From NCBI GenBank assembly GCA_021847425.1, contig JAJZRF010000020.1:1-44866 (forward strand): a stretch of 44,866 bases of DNA. Reading direction: 5' to 3'. The position numbers and the translations under genes were made by a program. This document shows, piece by piece, positions 1 to 8,663 of the stretch. Within the stretch, counting starts at the first letter, position 1; every line of letters starts with the position of its first letter. Origin of the DNA: Deltaproteobacteria bacterium. GTDB lineage: Bacteria > Desulfobacterota > Desulfobulbia > Desulfobulbales > Desulfurivibrionaceae. Below the pieces are notes generated by a model. It had not been told where the DNA came from, did not search any database, and saw only the letters and a program-made list of their open reading frames with translations.

Positions 1-1
1 G

Positions 2-193
2 GAGGATTGGATGAAACCGGTCATGATCCCCTTTAGTCTGACACAAGAGCAAATGGCATCCATGACTGGGTCCTGCCAGCAGACCATAAGCGAAATATTG
101 AAAAAATTTCAGGCAGACAGATTGATCACTATTTCTGAAAAGAAAATCACTATCTTGGATCCACTGAAATTATTGAGTAAAACTGAAACCTAA
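2..193 (+). CDS. Crp/FNR-family regulator, C-terminal fragment
   Basis: The reading frame is open from the first bases of the window, so this is the C-terminal end of a longer protein and the ATG at 11 is internal. The visible part (PFSLTQEQMASMTGSCQQTISEILKKFQADRLI, continued as ITISEKKITILD) is the winged helix-turn-helix of the Crp/FNR family: the helix that opens with SLTQEQMA, the recognition helix around TGSCQQTISEIL, and the beta wing ITISEKKITILD. The cyclic-nucleotide or cofactor-binding domain lies outside the window, so the effector cannot be inferred. Family assignment is fairly sure; target genes are unknown. Confidence 0.75.
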   Translation, partial: EDWMKPVMIPFSLTQEQMASMTGSCQQTISEILKKFQADRLITISEKKITILDPLKLLSKTET

Positions 194-322
194 ACCAGAT
201 CTGGCTCCTCTCGTTCTTGTTCGGGGTGCTTGATGTCGTTCAAACGAGGGGGTAACTCTACCCCCTCCCCCTCCCCTGTCAAGCCTGTGGAGGAAGGTTG
301 TGGAAAATTCCCGGCAAACTCC

Positions 323-1297
323 TCACGCCCCTGGCTGCCGACACGATTTGGCCAGCAGATCCTGAAGTTTCCAAGGCGAGGAGAGGCAGGCGCAACCTTG
401 ACTGCATTCGTTGAGCAGGGCGCAGAAATTGATAAACTCCTCCATCAGGTTGGTGGTGGCCTTTTTTTTGTATTGAATGATCTGCAGGGTTCGTTTCATA
501 TCGACCCCCTCCACGGGCAGACCTGCCAGCCATCCCTGTTCCACCTCACGGCAGACGGCCAGTTTTGAGAGGCAGGCGACCCCGGCGCCGGATTCCACCG
601 CTTTTTTGATGGCCTCGGTATGGCCAAGTTCCATGACCACCTTGAGTCCGGTTACGTGGCGGCCTAATCTTTTCTTGAAGATCTGGGCCGTGCCCGAGCC
701 CTTTTCCCGCATGACCCACTCGCATCTCTCCAGATCCTCCGGCACCCGGAAGGTTTTCTGTTTCGCTATCTCGCTGGTCGGGCTGGCGATCACCATCAGT
801 TCATCCTGGAGCCAGGGAATCGTGGCAATCTGGTCATTGCCGACCTCGCCCTCTACAAACCCCAGATCCATGCTGCCGTCTACGATGAGCTCCTCGGCAT
901 GGCGGGTGTTGCAGACCTGCATATCGATGGAGACCGATGGGTGCATATGCTTGAAGGCACCGATCAGGTAGGGCAGAACATAATTGCCGACGGTGGAGCT
1001 CGCCACGATCTTCAGGGCGCCGATGACCTTGTCTTTTTTCTCGGTCATCAGGGTCTCGATGTTGTTGATCTGGCAGAGGATCTCCTTGCCAAACGGCAGG
1101 AGGTACCGACCACGGTCATTGATCAGCAGGGTGCGTCCGCGCCGGTCAAAAAGAGGGCCGCCCAGTTGGTTCTGCAACTCATTCAGGGACATGCTCACAG
1201 CCGACTGGGTCAGAAACAGCTTTTCACTTGCCTTGGTCACCTGCTGGGTTTCGGCTACGGCGACAAAGATTTCCAGTTGTCTCAGGGTAATGCTCAT
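323..1297 (-). CDS. LysR-family transcriptional regulator
   Basis: A 324-residue protein of typical LysR length. Residues about 4-62 form the N-terminal helix-turn-helix (LRQLEIFVAVAETQQVTKAS, then LFLTQSAVSMSLNELQNQLG and LFDRRGR). Residues about 90-300 match the periplasmic-binding-like effector domain (LKIVASSTVGNYVLP, MDLGFVEGEV). It is divergent from the PilZ gene at 1521, with a 223-bp AT-rich gap (1298-1520) that should hold both promoters; LysR regulators often control a divergent neighbour, but no operator could be singled out. The ligand is not recognisable. The C-terminal tail after about residue 295 is unusually Cys-rich (CSQGCACLSS). Confidence 0.85.
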   Translation of the reverse strand: MSITLRQLEIFVAVAETQQVTKASEKLFLTQSAVSMSLNELQNQLGGPLFDRRGRTLLINDRGRYLLPFGKEILCQINNIETLMTEKKDKVIGALKIVASSTVGNYVLPYLIGAFKHMHPSVSIDMQVCNTRHAEELIVDGSMDLGFVEGEVGNDQIATIPWLQDELMVIASPTSEIAKQKTFRVPEDLERCEWVMREKGSGTAQIFKKRLGRHVTGLKVVMELGHTEAIKKAVESGAGVACLSKLAVCREVEQGWLAGLPVEGVDMKRTLQIIQYKKKATTNLMEEFINFCALLNECSQGCACLSSPWKLQDLLAKSCRQPGA

Positions 1298-1520
1298 CAG
1301 GCGTTCCTCGCGTGATCATGATTGGGATCCCTTTCTTTTATTATTTTACCATAAGTAAAACTTGCGATAAATATTTATATTATTCATTTTTATTTATCAT
1401 TGGAGTTCGCTACAGTGTCTTTACCGTCAAGGCACGGGGAAGCGCGGCAAGGAGCGTTATCACCCGCTACCAGCGTTTGGCGGAGCCATAAGGATACGTC
1501 AGCAAAAAGGAGGAATGGTC

Positions 1521-2126
1521 ATGGGAAAGTCAGAGAATGCCATTTGCAGGATTGCTCCTGTCCGCAACGGTGCCTCGGGCACAAGCGGAGAAGCGTCGGG
1601 GAACCGGCCGGGGAATTGGCCCGAGACCGGGTGCGGTAGGCAGGTCCATGCCAGCAATACGGCGGGAGAGCACCACGGGAAATTTCCCAGGTTCACGCCG
1701 CGGATGGAGATGTATGTGTTTCATCACGGGGTCGGCCGGGTGCTCGACATCAGCATGGGCGGGGTGTCGTTTTCATACATTGCCGATACCCCGCCGCCGG
1801 AGGATCTGCCGACGGAAGGAATACTCTTTACGCACAGTGGTCAGCACGTTTCGGGGATTCCCTTCGAGATCATGGCCGACGAGGTGTATTCCCGATTTTT
1901 TTCAAGCGAATATTTCGTCAGGGAAAGACGGGTCCGCTTTGGCGAACTATCCGAGGTTCAGATCAGGCAACTGGAAAACTTTATCCTGAACAATGCCCAC
2001 ATCCCGCAATTTTCCTACGACACGCGGTATGCAGAGTATAAAACCGTTTATGCCCCACCAGGGGTGCCAGCCTGTGACCGGAAGGTCCGGGCAGTGGAGG
2101 CAGCCGCCGATGTACGCCTGGCTTGA
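1521..2126 (+). CDS. PilZ-domain protein (probable c-di-GMP receptor)
   Basis: About 201 residues. The central segment with the pattern VGRVLDISMGGVSFSY matches the PilZ signature (D/N)xSxxG; the upstream arginine-rich RxxxR motif is only loosely represented (FTPRMEMYVFHHGVGR), so c-di-GMP binding is likely but not certain. The first 55 residues are low-complexity (GASGTSGEASGNRPGNWPE). Two ATGs lie 6 bp apart; the second (1521) sits 8 nt after AGGAGG (1507-1513) and is preferred. The 3' end overlaps the start of the DoxX-like gene by 17 bp, so the two are probably co-transcribed. Confidence 0.65.
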   Translation: MGKSENAICRIAPVRNGASGTSGEASGNRPGNWPETGCGRQVHASNTAGEHHGKFPRFTPRMEMYVFHHGVGRVLDISMGGVSFSYIADTPPPEDLPTEGILFTHSGQHVSGIPFEIMADEVYSRFFSSEYFVRERRVRFGELSEVQIRQLENFILNNAHIPQFSYDTRYAEYKTVYAPPGVPACDRKVRAVEAAADVRLA

Positions 2127-2541
2127 CAGGGCGGATGTCAGGATTTCCGCGGGGATGGACAGGTACTGTCAGCCCCTGATGCGCTACTCCATCGCCCTCA
2201 TCTTTATCTGGTTTGGCCTGTTGAAGCCTTTGGGCATGAGTCCGGAGACGGAACTCATCAAGCGGACGGTCTACTGGGTTTCGCCGCATATTTTCCTGCC
2301 GGTTCTCGGCTGGTGGGAGGTTGCCATCGGCCTGTGTCTGCTCTACCGGCCGTTGATCCGCATCGCCCTGCTGCTTCTGCTTCTCCAGTTGCCCGGAACG
2401 ATGCTGCCCTTGATTCTGCTGCCGGAAATCTGTTTCAGCCATCCGCCTTTCGGCTTGTCCCTGGAAGGGCAATATATCGTGAAGAATATCTTTTTAGTGA
2501 GCGCGGCTTTTATGATCGGCGGCAAGGTCCGCGCCCAGTGA
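2110..2541 (+). CDS. DoxX-like / DUF417-like inner-membrane protein
   Basis: A 143-residue membrane protein with four hydrophobic segments: YSIALIFIWFGLLKPLG, then a helix around VLGWWEVAIGLCLL, a leucine-rich helix (LIRIALLLLLLQLPGTMLPL) and a C-terminal one (IFLVSAAFMIGG). The order and the GLLKP and WWE patterns recall the DoxX/YkgB (DUF417) families; no enzymatic residues can be named. The start at 2110 was chosen because GGAGG lies about 9 nt upstream; an open frame further upstream would lie inside the PilZ gene. It overlaps the PilZ gene and probably shares its transcript. Confidence 0.6.
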   Translation: MYAWLDRADVRISAGMDRYCQPLMRYSIALIFIWFGLLKPLGMSPETELIKRTVYWVSPHIFLPVLGWWEVAIGLCLLYRPLIRIALLLLLLQLPGTMLPLILLPEICFSHPPFGLSLEGQYIVKNIFLVSAAFMIGGKVRAQ

Positions 2542-2602
2542 TCGCCCCTCAGCACCGGCGGCCCCTCCCCGGCCCATCCCCCCGCCGCCGGGGCGACTGC
2601 GA

Positions 2603-2632
2603 CCTTGCCCAGCCTTTCTCCCCTGGGCAAGG
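2603..2632. terminator. hairpin between convergent genes
   Basis: A 10-bp perfect stem (CCTTGCCCAG / CTGGGCAAGG) with a 10-nt loop lies between the convergent DoxX-like and DUF748 genes. It is followed on the plus strand by GCCGCAGAGTTTTCTT, so the U-tract is weak. The palindromes TTTTCTTAAGAAAA (2641-2654) and GTCAGCGCTGAC (2671-2682) follow directly. Confidence 0.4.
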
Positions 2633-2683
2633 CCGCAGAGTTTTCTTAAGAAAAGTAAGGGTATTTTCCGGTCAGCGCTGACT

Positions 2684-5600
2684 TCAGCGACTCCCCAGTT
2701 CCAGCTTGGCGGGAATGGCTTTGTCCTGTTCTTCCGTCTGCACGGCAGCACCGGCTGTTATCCGGCTGGGGTCCGCTTTGGCCCGGCCCGTGAGATCCTG
2801 AACGATTGCCGTCCCCCGCTGCTCGGCCAGGGCCTGCAACTCCGCCTGGGGCAAGGGCGCGGTCTCCACCAGATAGTCAAACAGAGCCCGGTAGAAATCG
2901 CTATCCTCGCTGGCTCGGCCGATGAGGGCCAGGGCGGGGTTGACCCGGTTGACTTTTTTGCCGGTGGTTTCTTCATAGCCGGTCTGAAAAGCGGCCAATT
3001 TGCCGCCGGCCATTTTTTCCAGGGTGCGCTGGGTTTTGGCATTGTCATAGGCCACCGGACCGGGCTCTTCGTCCGGGTCCAGTTTCACTCCAATTTTTTG
3101 CGCCAGGGTGCGGCGGACATGCTCCGATTTGAGCGCGGTCCCGTCCAGGTGGGGGTCAAACCCGCCATGCACGATGAGCTGGAGCTGTTTTCGCTTATCA
3201 AGGGCTTCCGCTACTTTTTCAAGCTTCTCCTGTTCAGGCGGCGCCAGATCCGACCGGCCCGGCGCAAAGAGGATCGCATCCAGATTCTCGGCGTGGCCGC
3301 CGAACAGAGAGGCCAAGGCGCGAAACGGGGCGGTCACGATCTTGGTGAGCAGGTTGAACAAAGCCTTTCTGATCACGGTTCCGTAAGAAAATTCCGGGTG
3401 GTCGATGTTGCCGCTGATGGGCACGGCGATATCTATTTTCCCCTCGCTGTCGGTGAGCAGGGCAATGGCCAGGTCCAAGGGCAGGTCCATGGCGCTGGGG
3501 CTTTCGACCCGGTCACCCAGGGTAAAGTCCTTGAGCATCACCTTGTTTTCGCCCAACAGCTCGCTGTTTTTGATGTTGTAATCAAGATCGAGGTTGAGCT
3601 TGCCCGAGGTGATGGTCCGCCCGGCGAAGGTGGCGCTGTAAGGGGACAGGGGGGGCATGGCGATATTGCGGAAGGCAACCTTGATGTCGGTGAACTGCTT
3701 GGGGTTGGCCGGGGCCAGGCTGCCTTCGGCCGTGGCCTGGCCGAACTCGCCGACCCTCCCTTCGAATTTGAGCGAGGTGTGGCTGGCGGGCTTAGTGGAG
3801 ATGGTGGTGGCCGAGCCCTTGCACTGCTCAATCCGGGTGGCAAAGGGCATGACCAGGCTGAGATCGGCAAAATCGACCACCCCGTTTTCCAGACGGATGC
3901 GCTGTATCACCACTGGAAAGGGCGGCTTCGCCGGTTCCTTCGCCGCAGCCTCGGGTTGCGGTTTGCGAATCTTGGCCAGATTGAGGCTTTTGTCCTTGAA
4001 AATGGTGATTTTTGCCCCCGGCTCCCGCAGCCGGATCTCCTTGATGGTCAGACGGTCCGGGTTGAGGCCGAAGGCAAGGCCGTTGGCAACAAGCTCTTTC
4101 CAGGCGAGAAAGCGCGCGCCGGTATCAGCCTCGTTGAGCAGGAGTTTTCCGATCTTCGCCTCGCCTTCCAGGGAGAATGACGGCGGGGTCTCCCTTGTGC
4201 CGTAGAGCAGATGCGTGTTTGCCGAAAGATCGCCGGAAACAAGGACCAGGGCCGCATGCTGGGAAACCAGGGAGGCAAGCGGCTTGAGATTCAGCTGCGA
4301 GATCGCAACCTGCGCCTCGATCCGATTACCTGGCTGTCCGTCTGCCTGCGACATGGTTCCGGTCAGGCTGGCCGAGCCGCCTTGCTCTATTCTTGTCTGG
4401 GCCTCGAAGGCAATGGGTTTTCCGCCCATATTGCCGAAATCCTTCACCTCGGCCTGCAGGTTGGTCAGGTCATAGGCCAGGGGCGGTCTGCTTTTCTGGT
4501 CAACAAAGCCGAGATGAAACCCGGACACGGAAAGCTGGTTGAGCGCCAACTTCCAGGGGTGTTTTTTCGAAGCGCTCGCTTCTTCCCGCCTGGCTTGCTG
4601 TCCGGCCTCGGGGGGATCCTTTTTTTTGCCCTCTGCCGGGGTGGCGGGGTTGCCTGGGGCTTGGGTAACGGTCAGCCCGCCGCCGGTAAGGGCAAGACGT
4701 TTGAGCGAGGCTTCCTGCCGGCCAAGGTCGAGGCGGCCCCCGGTGAGCCGCATGGCCAGATTCGCCTCCACGCTGATGGGGGCGGCGCGGCTTGCATCGC
4801 GGTAATGCAGGCCAAAGTCGGTGGCGGAGAAGGAGTCGACGGATATCCGCCATGGGGGCGGACCAGCGGGATCGGGTTTGGTTTCCACGGCCGGGCTTTT
4901 CAGGGCCTGGGATGGGGGTGGTGTCTTGGTGAGCCCCTGCCAGTTGGTGACGCCTGCCTTGTTGACCAGGGTTGTCATCTCAACGCCCCTAAGCATGATG
5001 GAAGGGAAGACCATCTGGCGGCTGGCGAAGTCGATTCGTCCGTCCGGGGCGCTGAAGCTTTCGAGTTTCAGGAGCGGCTGGGCAGCGCCTTTTTCCTTCA
5101 GGGACAGGCCGCGGACCGCGAGGCTGATGGGGTTCACCAGTAGCGCGGATTTCCCGTTGCCGGAGGAAAAAGCATAGCTTGCCGTAAGCTGGGCCGTGCC
5201 GGAGGGGTCTGCCAGATTCAGGCGGTCACGGAAGTATTTCCAGAGCGCGGCCGGTCTGAAATCCTTGATTTCGATGGTGCCGGTGGCCCAAATCGGCTGG
5301 AGTGACATTTCCCCCCGCCAGCCAAGCGCGCCTCCGTCAGGCAGGGAGGCGGAAAGAACGTAGGTGCCGCGGTGCTCGGGAAGGGTGGAAATGTTGTTGA
5401 ATTCAAAGGCGATGGGCGTAATCGTGGTCTCGGTTGGCTTGGCTTTGGAATGGTCGGTCACCTGCGCGGTGCCGCCGGACAGGGTCAGATGTTTCAGCAG
5501 CAGGCGCGGCGGGGATTTTTTTTCAGTATCCGGGGGCTCCGCCAACTGGGGCAGCCTCTCGATAAGCTTCGCCAGATTGAGGCGGCCATCCGCGCCGATG

Positions 5601-5980
5601 ATCAGATGAAGGGAAGGGCTCTCAATGGCAAGGTCACCAAAGGTCCAGGCCCGGCGAAAAAGGCTCTCCAGCTCGAAATCGACAAAGAGCCGCTGTACAG
5701 AGAGGAGCGGTTCGTTGTCTAGTTGCAGGCTGATATCCTCGGCCTCGCAGGTGAAGAGCAGGGGATTGATCCGCAGCTTGCCGAACCGGAGCTGGGCATG
5801 AAGCTGTTTCGCCGCATACTGCGGGACATACCGGGTGATGAGATAGGGGGCCAGGAAGAATCCGGCCAGGGTGTAGATAACAAGCAGCGAGGCGAGGGTG
5901 ATGCCCAGGATGGAGAGGCGGCGGCGCCAAAGTGGCGGCAGGGAAAAGGGGTGGCGTGCTGTTTCGATACTCTCTGGCAA
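2684..5980 (-). CDS. DUF748 (AsmA-like) envelope protein
   Basis: A 1098-residue protein with one N-terminal transmembrane helix (residues about 24-45, LSILGITLASLLVIYTLAGF) and a long periplasmic part typical of DUF748, related to AsmA/TamB-like bridge proteins. Features are the LNLAKL/LNLAKIRKP repeats, the conserved C-terminal block around FRNIAMPPLSPYSATFAGRT with GKLNLDLDYNI and DLPLDLAIALL, and an OmpA-like tail from about residue 900 (ILFAPGRSDLAPPEQEKLEKVA). A proline/lysine-rich stretch lies near residues 460-490. The start codon is TTG, preceded by CGGAGAAC. It is probably involved in envelope maintenance or lipid traffic, by family analogy only. Confidence 0.8.
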   Translation of the reverse strand: MPESIETARHPFSLPPLWRRRLSILGITLASLLVIYTLAGFFLAPYLITRYVPQYAAKQLHAQLRFGKLRINPLLFTCEAEDISLQLDNEPLLSVQRLFVDFELESLFRRAWTFGDLAIESPSLHLIIGADGRLNLAKLIERLPQLAEPPDTEKKSPPRLLLKHLTLSGGTAQVTDHSKAKPTETTITPIAFEFNNISTLPEHRGTYVLSASLPDGGALGWRGEMSLQPIWATGTIEIKDFRPAALWKYFRDRLNLADPSGTAQLTASYAFSSGNGKSALLVNPISLAVRGLSLKEKGAAQPLLKLESFSAPDGRIDFASRQMVFPSIMLRGVEMTTLVNKAGVTNWQGLTKTPPPSQALKSPAVETKPDPAGPPPWRISVDSFSATDFGLHYRDASRAAPISVEANLAMRLTGGRLDLGRQEASLKRLALTGGGLTVTQAPGNPATPAEGKKKDPPEAGQQARREEASASKKHPWKLALNQLSVSGFHLGFVDQKSRPPLAYDLTNLQAEVKDFGNMGGKPIAFEAQTRIEQGGSASLTGTMSQADGQPGNRIEAQVAISQLNLKPLASLVSQHAALVLVSGDLSANTHLLYGTRETPPSFSLEGEAKIGKLLLNEADTGARFLAWKELVANGLAFGLNPDRLTIKEIRLREPGAKITIFKDKSLNLAKIRKPQPEAAAKEPAKPPFPVVIQRIRLENGVVDFADLSLVMPFATRIEQCKGSATTISTKPASHTSLKFEGRVGEFGQATAEGSLAPANPKQFTDIKVAFRNIAMPPLSPYSATFAGRTITSGKLNLDLDYNIKNSELLGENKVMLKDFTLGDRVESPSAMDLPLDLAIALLTDSEGKIDIAVPISGNIDHPEFSYGTVIRKALFNLLTKIVTAPFRALASLFGGHAENLDAILFAPGRSDLAPPEQEKLEKVAEALDKRKQLQLIVHGGFDPHLDGTALKSEHVRRTLAQKIGVKLDPDEEPGPVAYDNAKTQRTLEKMAGGKLAAFQTGYEETTGKKVNRVNPALALIGRASEDSDFYRALFDYLVETAPLPQAELQALAEQRGTAIVQDLTGRAKADPSRITAGAAVQTEEQDKAIPAKLELGSR

Positions 5981-6075
5981 AGGCGTTCTCCGTGGGAAAG
6001 CGTTCGTGAAACGGAGGACAGCAAATTATCTTTCAGGCCGAAATCGTAAGGCCGAGGTTCAGGGAGATCTTCCCT

Positions 6076-6531
6076 CTACCCGATTATAGCATAACAGAAA
6101 ATTCGCAGAACGATGAGACTGTAAATTCCGGCCAGCACATCGTCCAGGACGATGCCAAGGCCGCCGTTGAGCCGCTGGTCGATGATCCGGATGGGGTAGG
6201 GCTTGAAGATGTCGAAAAAGCGGAAGATCCCAAAACCCAGCAGCCAGATCAGGGGGTTATTCGGCGCACCGATGAGGGTGATGAGCATGCCGATGACCTC
6301 GTCGATCACCACCACGCCGGGGTCTTTGCGGTCCAGGATTTTTTCCGCCTGTCCGGCCGTTATGACGGCAATGAAAAAGATGGCCGTCAGGACAAGGGCA
6401 TACTGGCCCGGCACCAGTTGCCGCAAAAAATAATGCAGGGGCAGGGCCAGCAGGGAACCCCAGGTGCCGGGGGCCTTGGGCAGATAGCCTGCGCCGAAAC
6501 CGGTGGCAATGGTCATGAAGAGTCGATCCAT
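6076..6531 (-). CDS. pgpA: phosphatidylglycerophosphatase A
   Basis: A 151-residue integral membrane protein. The family hallmarks are TGFGAGYLPKAPGTWGSLLALP near the N-terminus, DRKDPGVVVIDEVIGMLITL in the middle (acidic catalytic/metal residues), and GFGIFRFFDIFKPYPIRIID near residue 110. It removes the phosphate from phosphatidylglycerol phosphate in the inner membrane. Its ATG directly follows the TAA of larC, so translation is probably coupled. The pairing with larC looks like simple operon sharing. Confidence 0.92.
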   Translation of the reverse strand: MDRLFMTIATGFGAGYLPKAPGTWGSLLALPLHYFLRQLVPGQYALVLTAIFFIAVITAGQAEKILDRKDPGVVVIDEVIGMLITLIGAPNNPLIWLLGFGIFRFFDIFKPYPIRIIDQRLNGGLGIVLDDVLAGIYSLIVLRIFCYAIIG

Positions 6532-7725
6532 TTAGGTATCCTTTTTAAAATCCGTGCGTTCGGCGCGAGCCACTTCGGCATACACCTCTTTAAGCGGAAC
6601 GGTGTGTGCGCTTGCCACCCGTTTGCAGTCTTCATACTCCGGGGTCAAGACCTCCCCGGCAGGCGTTGCTATTTTCTTCACCCGCACTGCACCCCAGCGG
6701 GTGGGAACCGTGCCGGCCTCCCGGGGCAGGGTCCAGCGCTGCTCCGGGCGAAAACGCAACCCGATGGCCGTGGTCTCGCTCAGGATGCATTCCTTGGCAG
6801 CCAGGGCCGAAGCCCGGTCGCAGATCACCCGCAGCAGGAAGCCGGGCCGCCCCTTTTTCATCTGGATGGGGATCAGAGCCACGTCCAGGGCGCCCAAGGC
6901 AAAGAGCCGTTCGCTGAGATAGGGAAAGGTTTCCGGCGACCAGTCGTCCAGATGGGTTTCAATAACCTCCACCTCCTGGGGTTCGACCGCGAGCCGGGCG
7001 GTGCCGATAACCAGGCGGAGAAGATTGGGCTGACCATTGGCCAGCTCCTGGCTGCCGGCGCCGTAGCCCACACCGGTCATGGTCATGGACGGCATGGGGC
7101 CATAATCGGTGGCCAGACCCTTGATGATCGCCGCCCCGGTCGGGGTGACCAGCTCCTGGCTCAGTTCGACCCCGTAAACAGGGACACCGTGCAGCAGTTC
7201 GCAGGTTGCGGGCGCGGGCAGGGGCAGCATGCCGTGGGCGCATTGGACCCAGCCGCGCGGCATGGGCAGGGGGGAGCATTGCAGGCTGGTGATGTTCAGG
7301 GCATCAAGGCCGATGGCCGTGCCGACGATATCAATGATAGAATCGATCCCGCCCACCTCATGGAAATGCACCGAATCCACCGGCCTGCCATGCACCTTGG
7401 CCTCGGCCTCGGCCAGCAGGAAAAAGATGGACAGCGCTGTTTCCTTGACCGGTTCCGCGAGGTTGCTTGCGGTGATGAGTTGGCGGATCTCACCCCAGGA
7501 GCGGTGCGGATGGATCTCGGTAGTTTCGATTGCAAGAGAGGTGGCGGCGATGGCCCCGCAACCCTTTTTGCCCACGGCCAGGGTATAGCCGTCAAGATCG
7601 AGCAGTGCCAGTTGTCCGCGCAACTCCGCAAGCGGAAGACCGGCATCCAGCAGGGCGCCAAGGAACATGTCGCCGCTGATTCCGGAAAAACAGTCGATAT
7701 AGGCGATGGTGCGCTGATCAGTCAT
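6532..7725 (-). CDS. larC: nickel pincer cofactor biosynthesis protein LarC
   Basis: A 397-residue LarC protein, recognised from the N-terminus YIDCFSGISGDMFLGALLDAG and the blocks VHFHEVGGIDSIIDIVGTA, ALNITSLQCSPLPMPRGWVQ and THLDDWSPETFPYLSERL. LarC inserts Ni into the pyridinium-dithiocarboxylate cofactor of lactate racemase-like enzymes. Some LarC genes are split and rejoined by frameshifting; here it is one uninterrupted frame. No larA, larB or larE is visible in the window, so the client enzyme lies elsewhere. Its start overlaps the end of the VTT gene by 8 bp. Confidence 0.92.
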   Translation of the reverse strand: MTDQRTIAYIDCFSGISGDMFLGALLDAGLPLAELRGQLALLDLDGYTLAVGKKGCGAIAATSLAIETTEIHPHRSWGEIRQLITASNLAEPVKETALSIFFLLAEAEAKVHGRPVDSVHFHEVGGIDSIIDIVGTAIGLDALNITSLQCSPLPMPRGWVQCAHGMLPLPAPATCELLHGVPVYGVELSQELVTPTGAAIIKGLATDYGPMPSMTMTGVGYGAGSQELANGQPNLLRLVIGTARLAVEPQEVEVIETHLDDWSPETFPYLSERLFALGALDVALIPIQMKKGRPGFLLRVICDRASALAAKECILSETTAIGLRFRPEQRWTLPREAGTVPTRWGAVRVKKIATPAGEVLTPEYEDCKRVASAHTVPLKEVYAEVARAERTDFKKDT

Positions 7726-8479
7726 TTTTTTCCGCCGGATCAGGGTTGTTTTGCCCGTTGTCGGGAAAGGTCCGTCTGCTGTGGCGGGTGAGCCAGGCGA
7801 GAATTTGTTTGTGATAAAAGGCGTACGGGATGGCGATCAGGGCAGAAACCCCCAGCAGAACCGCAAATTTCAGATAGTTGCCCTGATAGATTTCCGCCCC
7901 TTGAAAGGAAAGGAGCAGGGTGCCCGGCATCCGGCCCACAAAGGTGATGAACAAGAACACCGGCAGCGGCATGTGGCTCATGCCCAGCAGATAGGCCAGG
8001 GAATCCTTGGGAAAGCCGGGCAGGAGAAAGAGGACAAAGGGGATGACGAAGTCTCCCTTGCTGACCAGCAGGTTGAAGCGTTGGTAGAAGGCGGTGTGTT
8101 CCAACCGGCGGCGGACCAGATCGCTGAGCAGACGGCCGACCATGAAGGCCAGCCAGGAACCGATGGTGAGACCGATGGAGGAATAGACAAAGGCCGGCAG
8201 GGCGCCGAAGATGTAACCGCCAAAGACCCCGCTCGCCTCGCCGGGGATGGGCGCAATAACCACCTGGAGGATCTGCAGGGTGATGAAGATGAGCGGCGCA
8301 AGAATGCCTTTGGCCAGGATGGCCTCCCTGAGCTGTTCCCCGTGCTGCCGTGAATTTTGCAGGTAGTGAAGAACCTTGCCGAAAATATTGTCCGGCTGGA
8401 AGGCATACAGGCCAACGGCGACAATCCCGGCAAGGAGGAGAAGCAGATAAAAGATGCGGCTTTTCAGAAATCTGGTCAT
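7718..8479 (-). CDS. TVP38/TMEM64-family (VTT domain) membrane protein
   Basis: A 253-residue inner-membrane protein. An N-terminal helix (YLLLLLAGIVAVGLYAF) is followed by the VTT domain (residues about 70-200), with the signature VIAPIPGEASGVFGGYIFG then FPKDSLAYLLGMSHM and FVGRMPGTLLLSFQGAEI. The DedA/VTT superfamily is linked to lipid scrambling and membrane homeostasis. The gene is the first of a coupled run (VTT, larC, pgpA). The terminal residues are charged. The exact substrate is unknown. Confidence 0.8.
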   Translation of the reverse strand: MTRFLKSRIFYLLLLLAGIVAVGLYAFQPDNIFGKVLHYLQNSRQHGEQLREAILAKGILAPLIFITLQILQVVIAPIPGEASGVFGGYIFGALPAFVYSSIGLTIGSWLAFMVGRLLSDLVRRRLEHTAFYQRFNLLVSKGDFVIPFVLFLLPGFPKDSLAYLLGMSHMPLPVFLFITFVGRMPGTLLLSFQGAEIYQGNYLKFAVLLGVSALIAIPYAFYHKQILAWLTRHSRRTFPDNGQNNPDPAEKND

Positions 8480-8525
8480 GGTAATCGTTCGCCAAGAGAA
8501 CGCAACTTTCGGCGATCCAGGTATT

Positions 8526-8660
8526 GTAAGCGTTCAGCAGCACTGCAGCTGCGCGAAAGAGGCCTGTTCGCTATACATATGGTATGCGGACCAGGCTGAT
8601 GACAGCTAAGCGAGCGATAGCGGAGACTGCGAAGCAGATGCGGTGCTGCTGAATGCTTAC
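8526..8660. other. 135-nt long-hairpin intergenic element
   Basis: The outer arms 8526-8543 and 8643-8660 pair over 18 positions with a single G-U, and the pairing continues inward for about nine more positions with one mismatch, giving a stem of about 27 bp. Inside, 8562-8596 folds separately: GCCTG/CAGGC, then TTCGC/GCGGA, then ATAC/GTAT around a small loop. It fills almost all of the gap between the stop of fmt and the start of the VTT gene. It may be a structured RNA, a REP/MITE-like repeat or a processing element; the sequence does not decide which. Confidence 0.55.
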
Positions 8661-8663
8661 GGG

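Noticed and set aside
1400-1500. c-di-GMP riboswitch before the PilZ gene
   Set aside because: Some GC-rich pairing is visible, but the conserved GEMM core sequences could not be found.
6418-7791. 457-codon plus-strand frame
   Set aside because: It is antisense to pgpA and larC, with Gly/Gln-rich shadow composition and no domain pattern.
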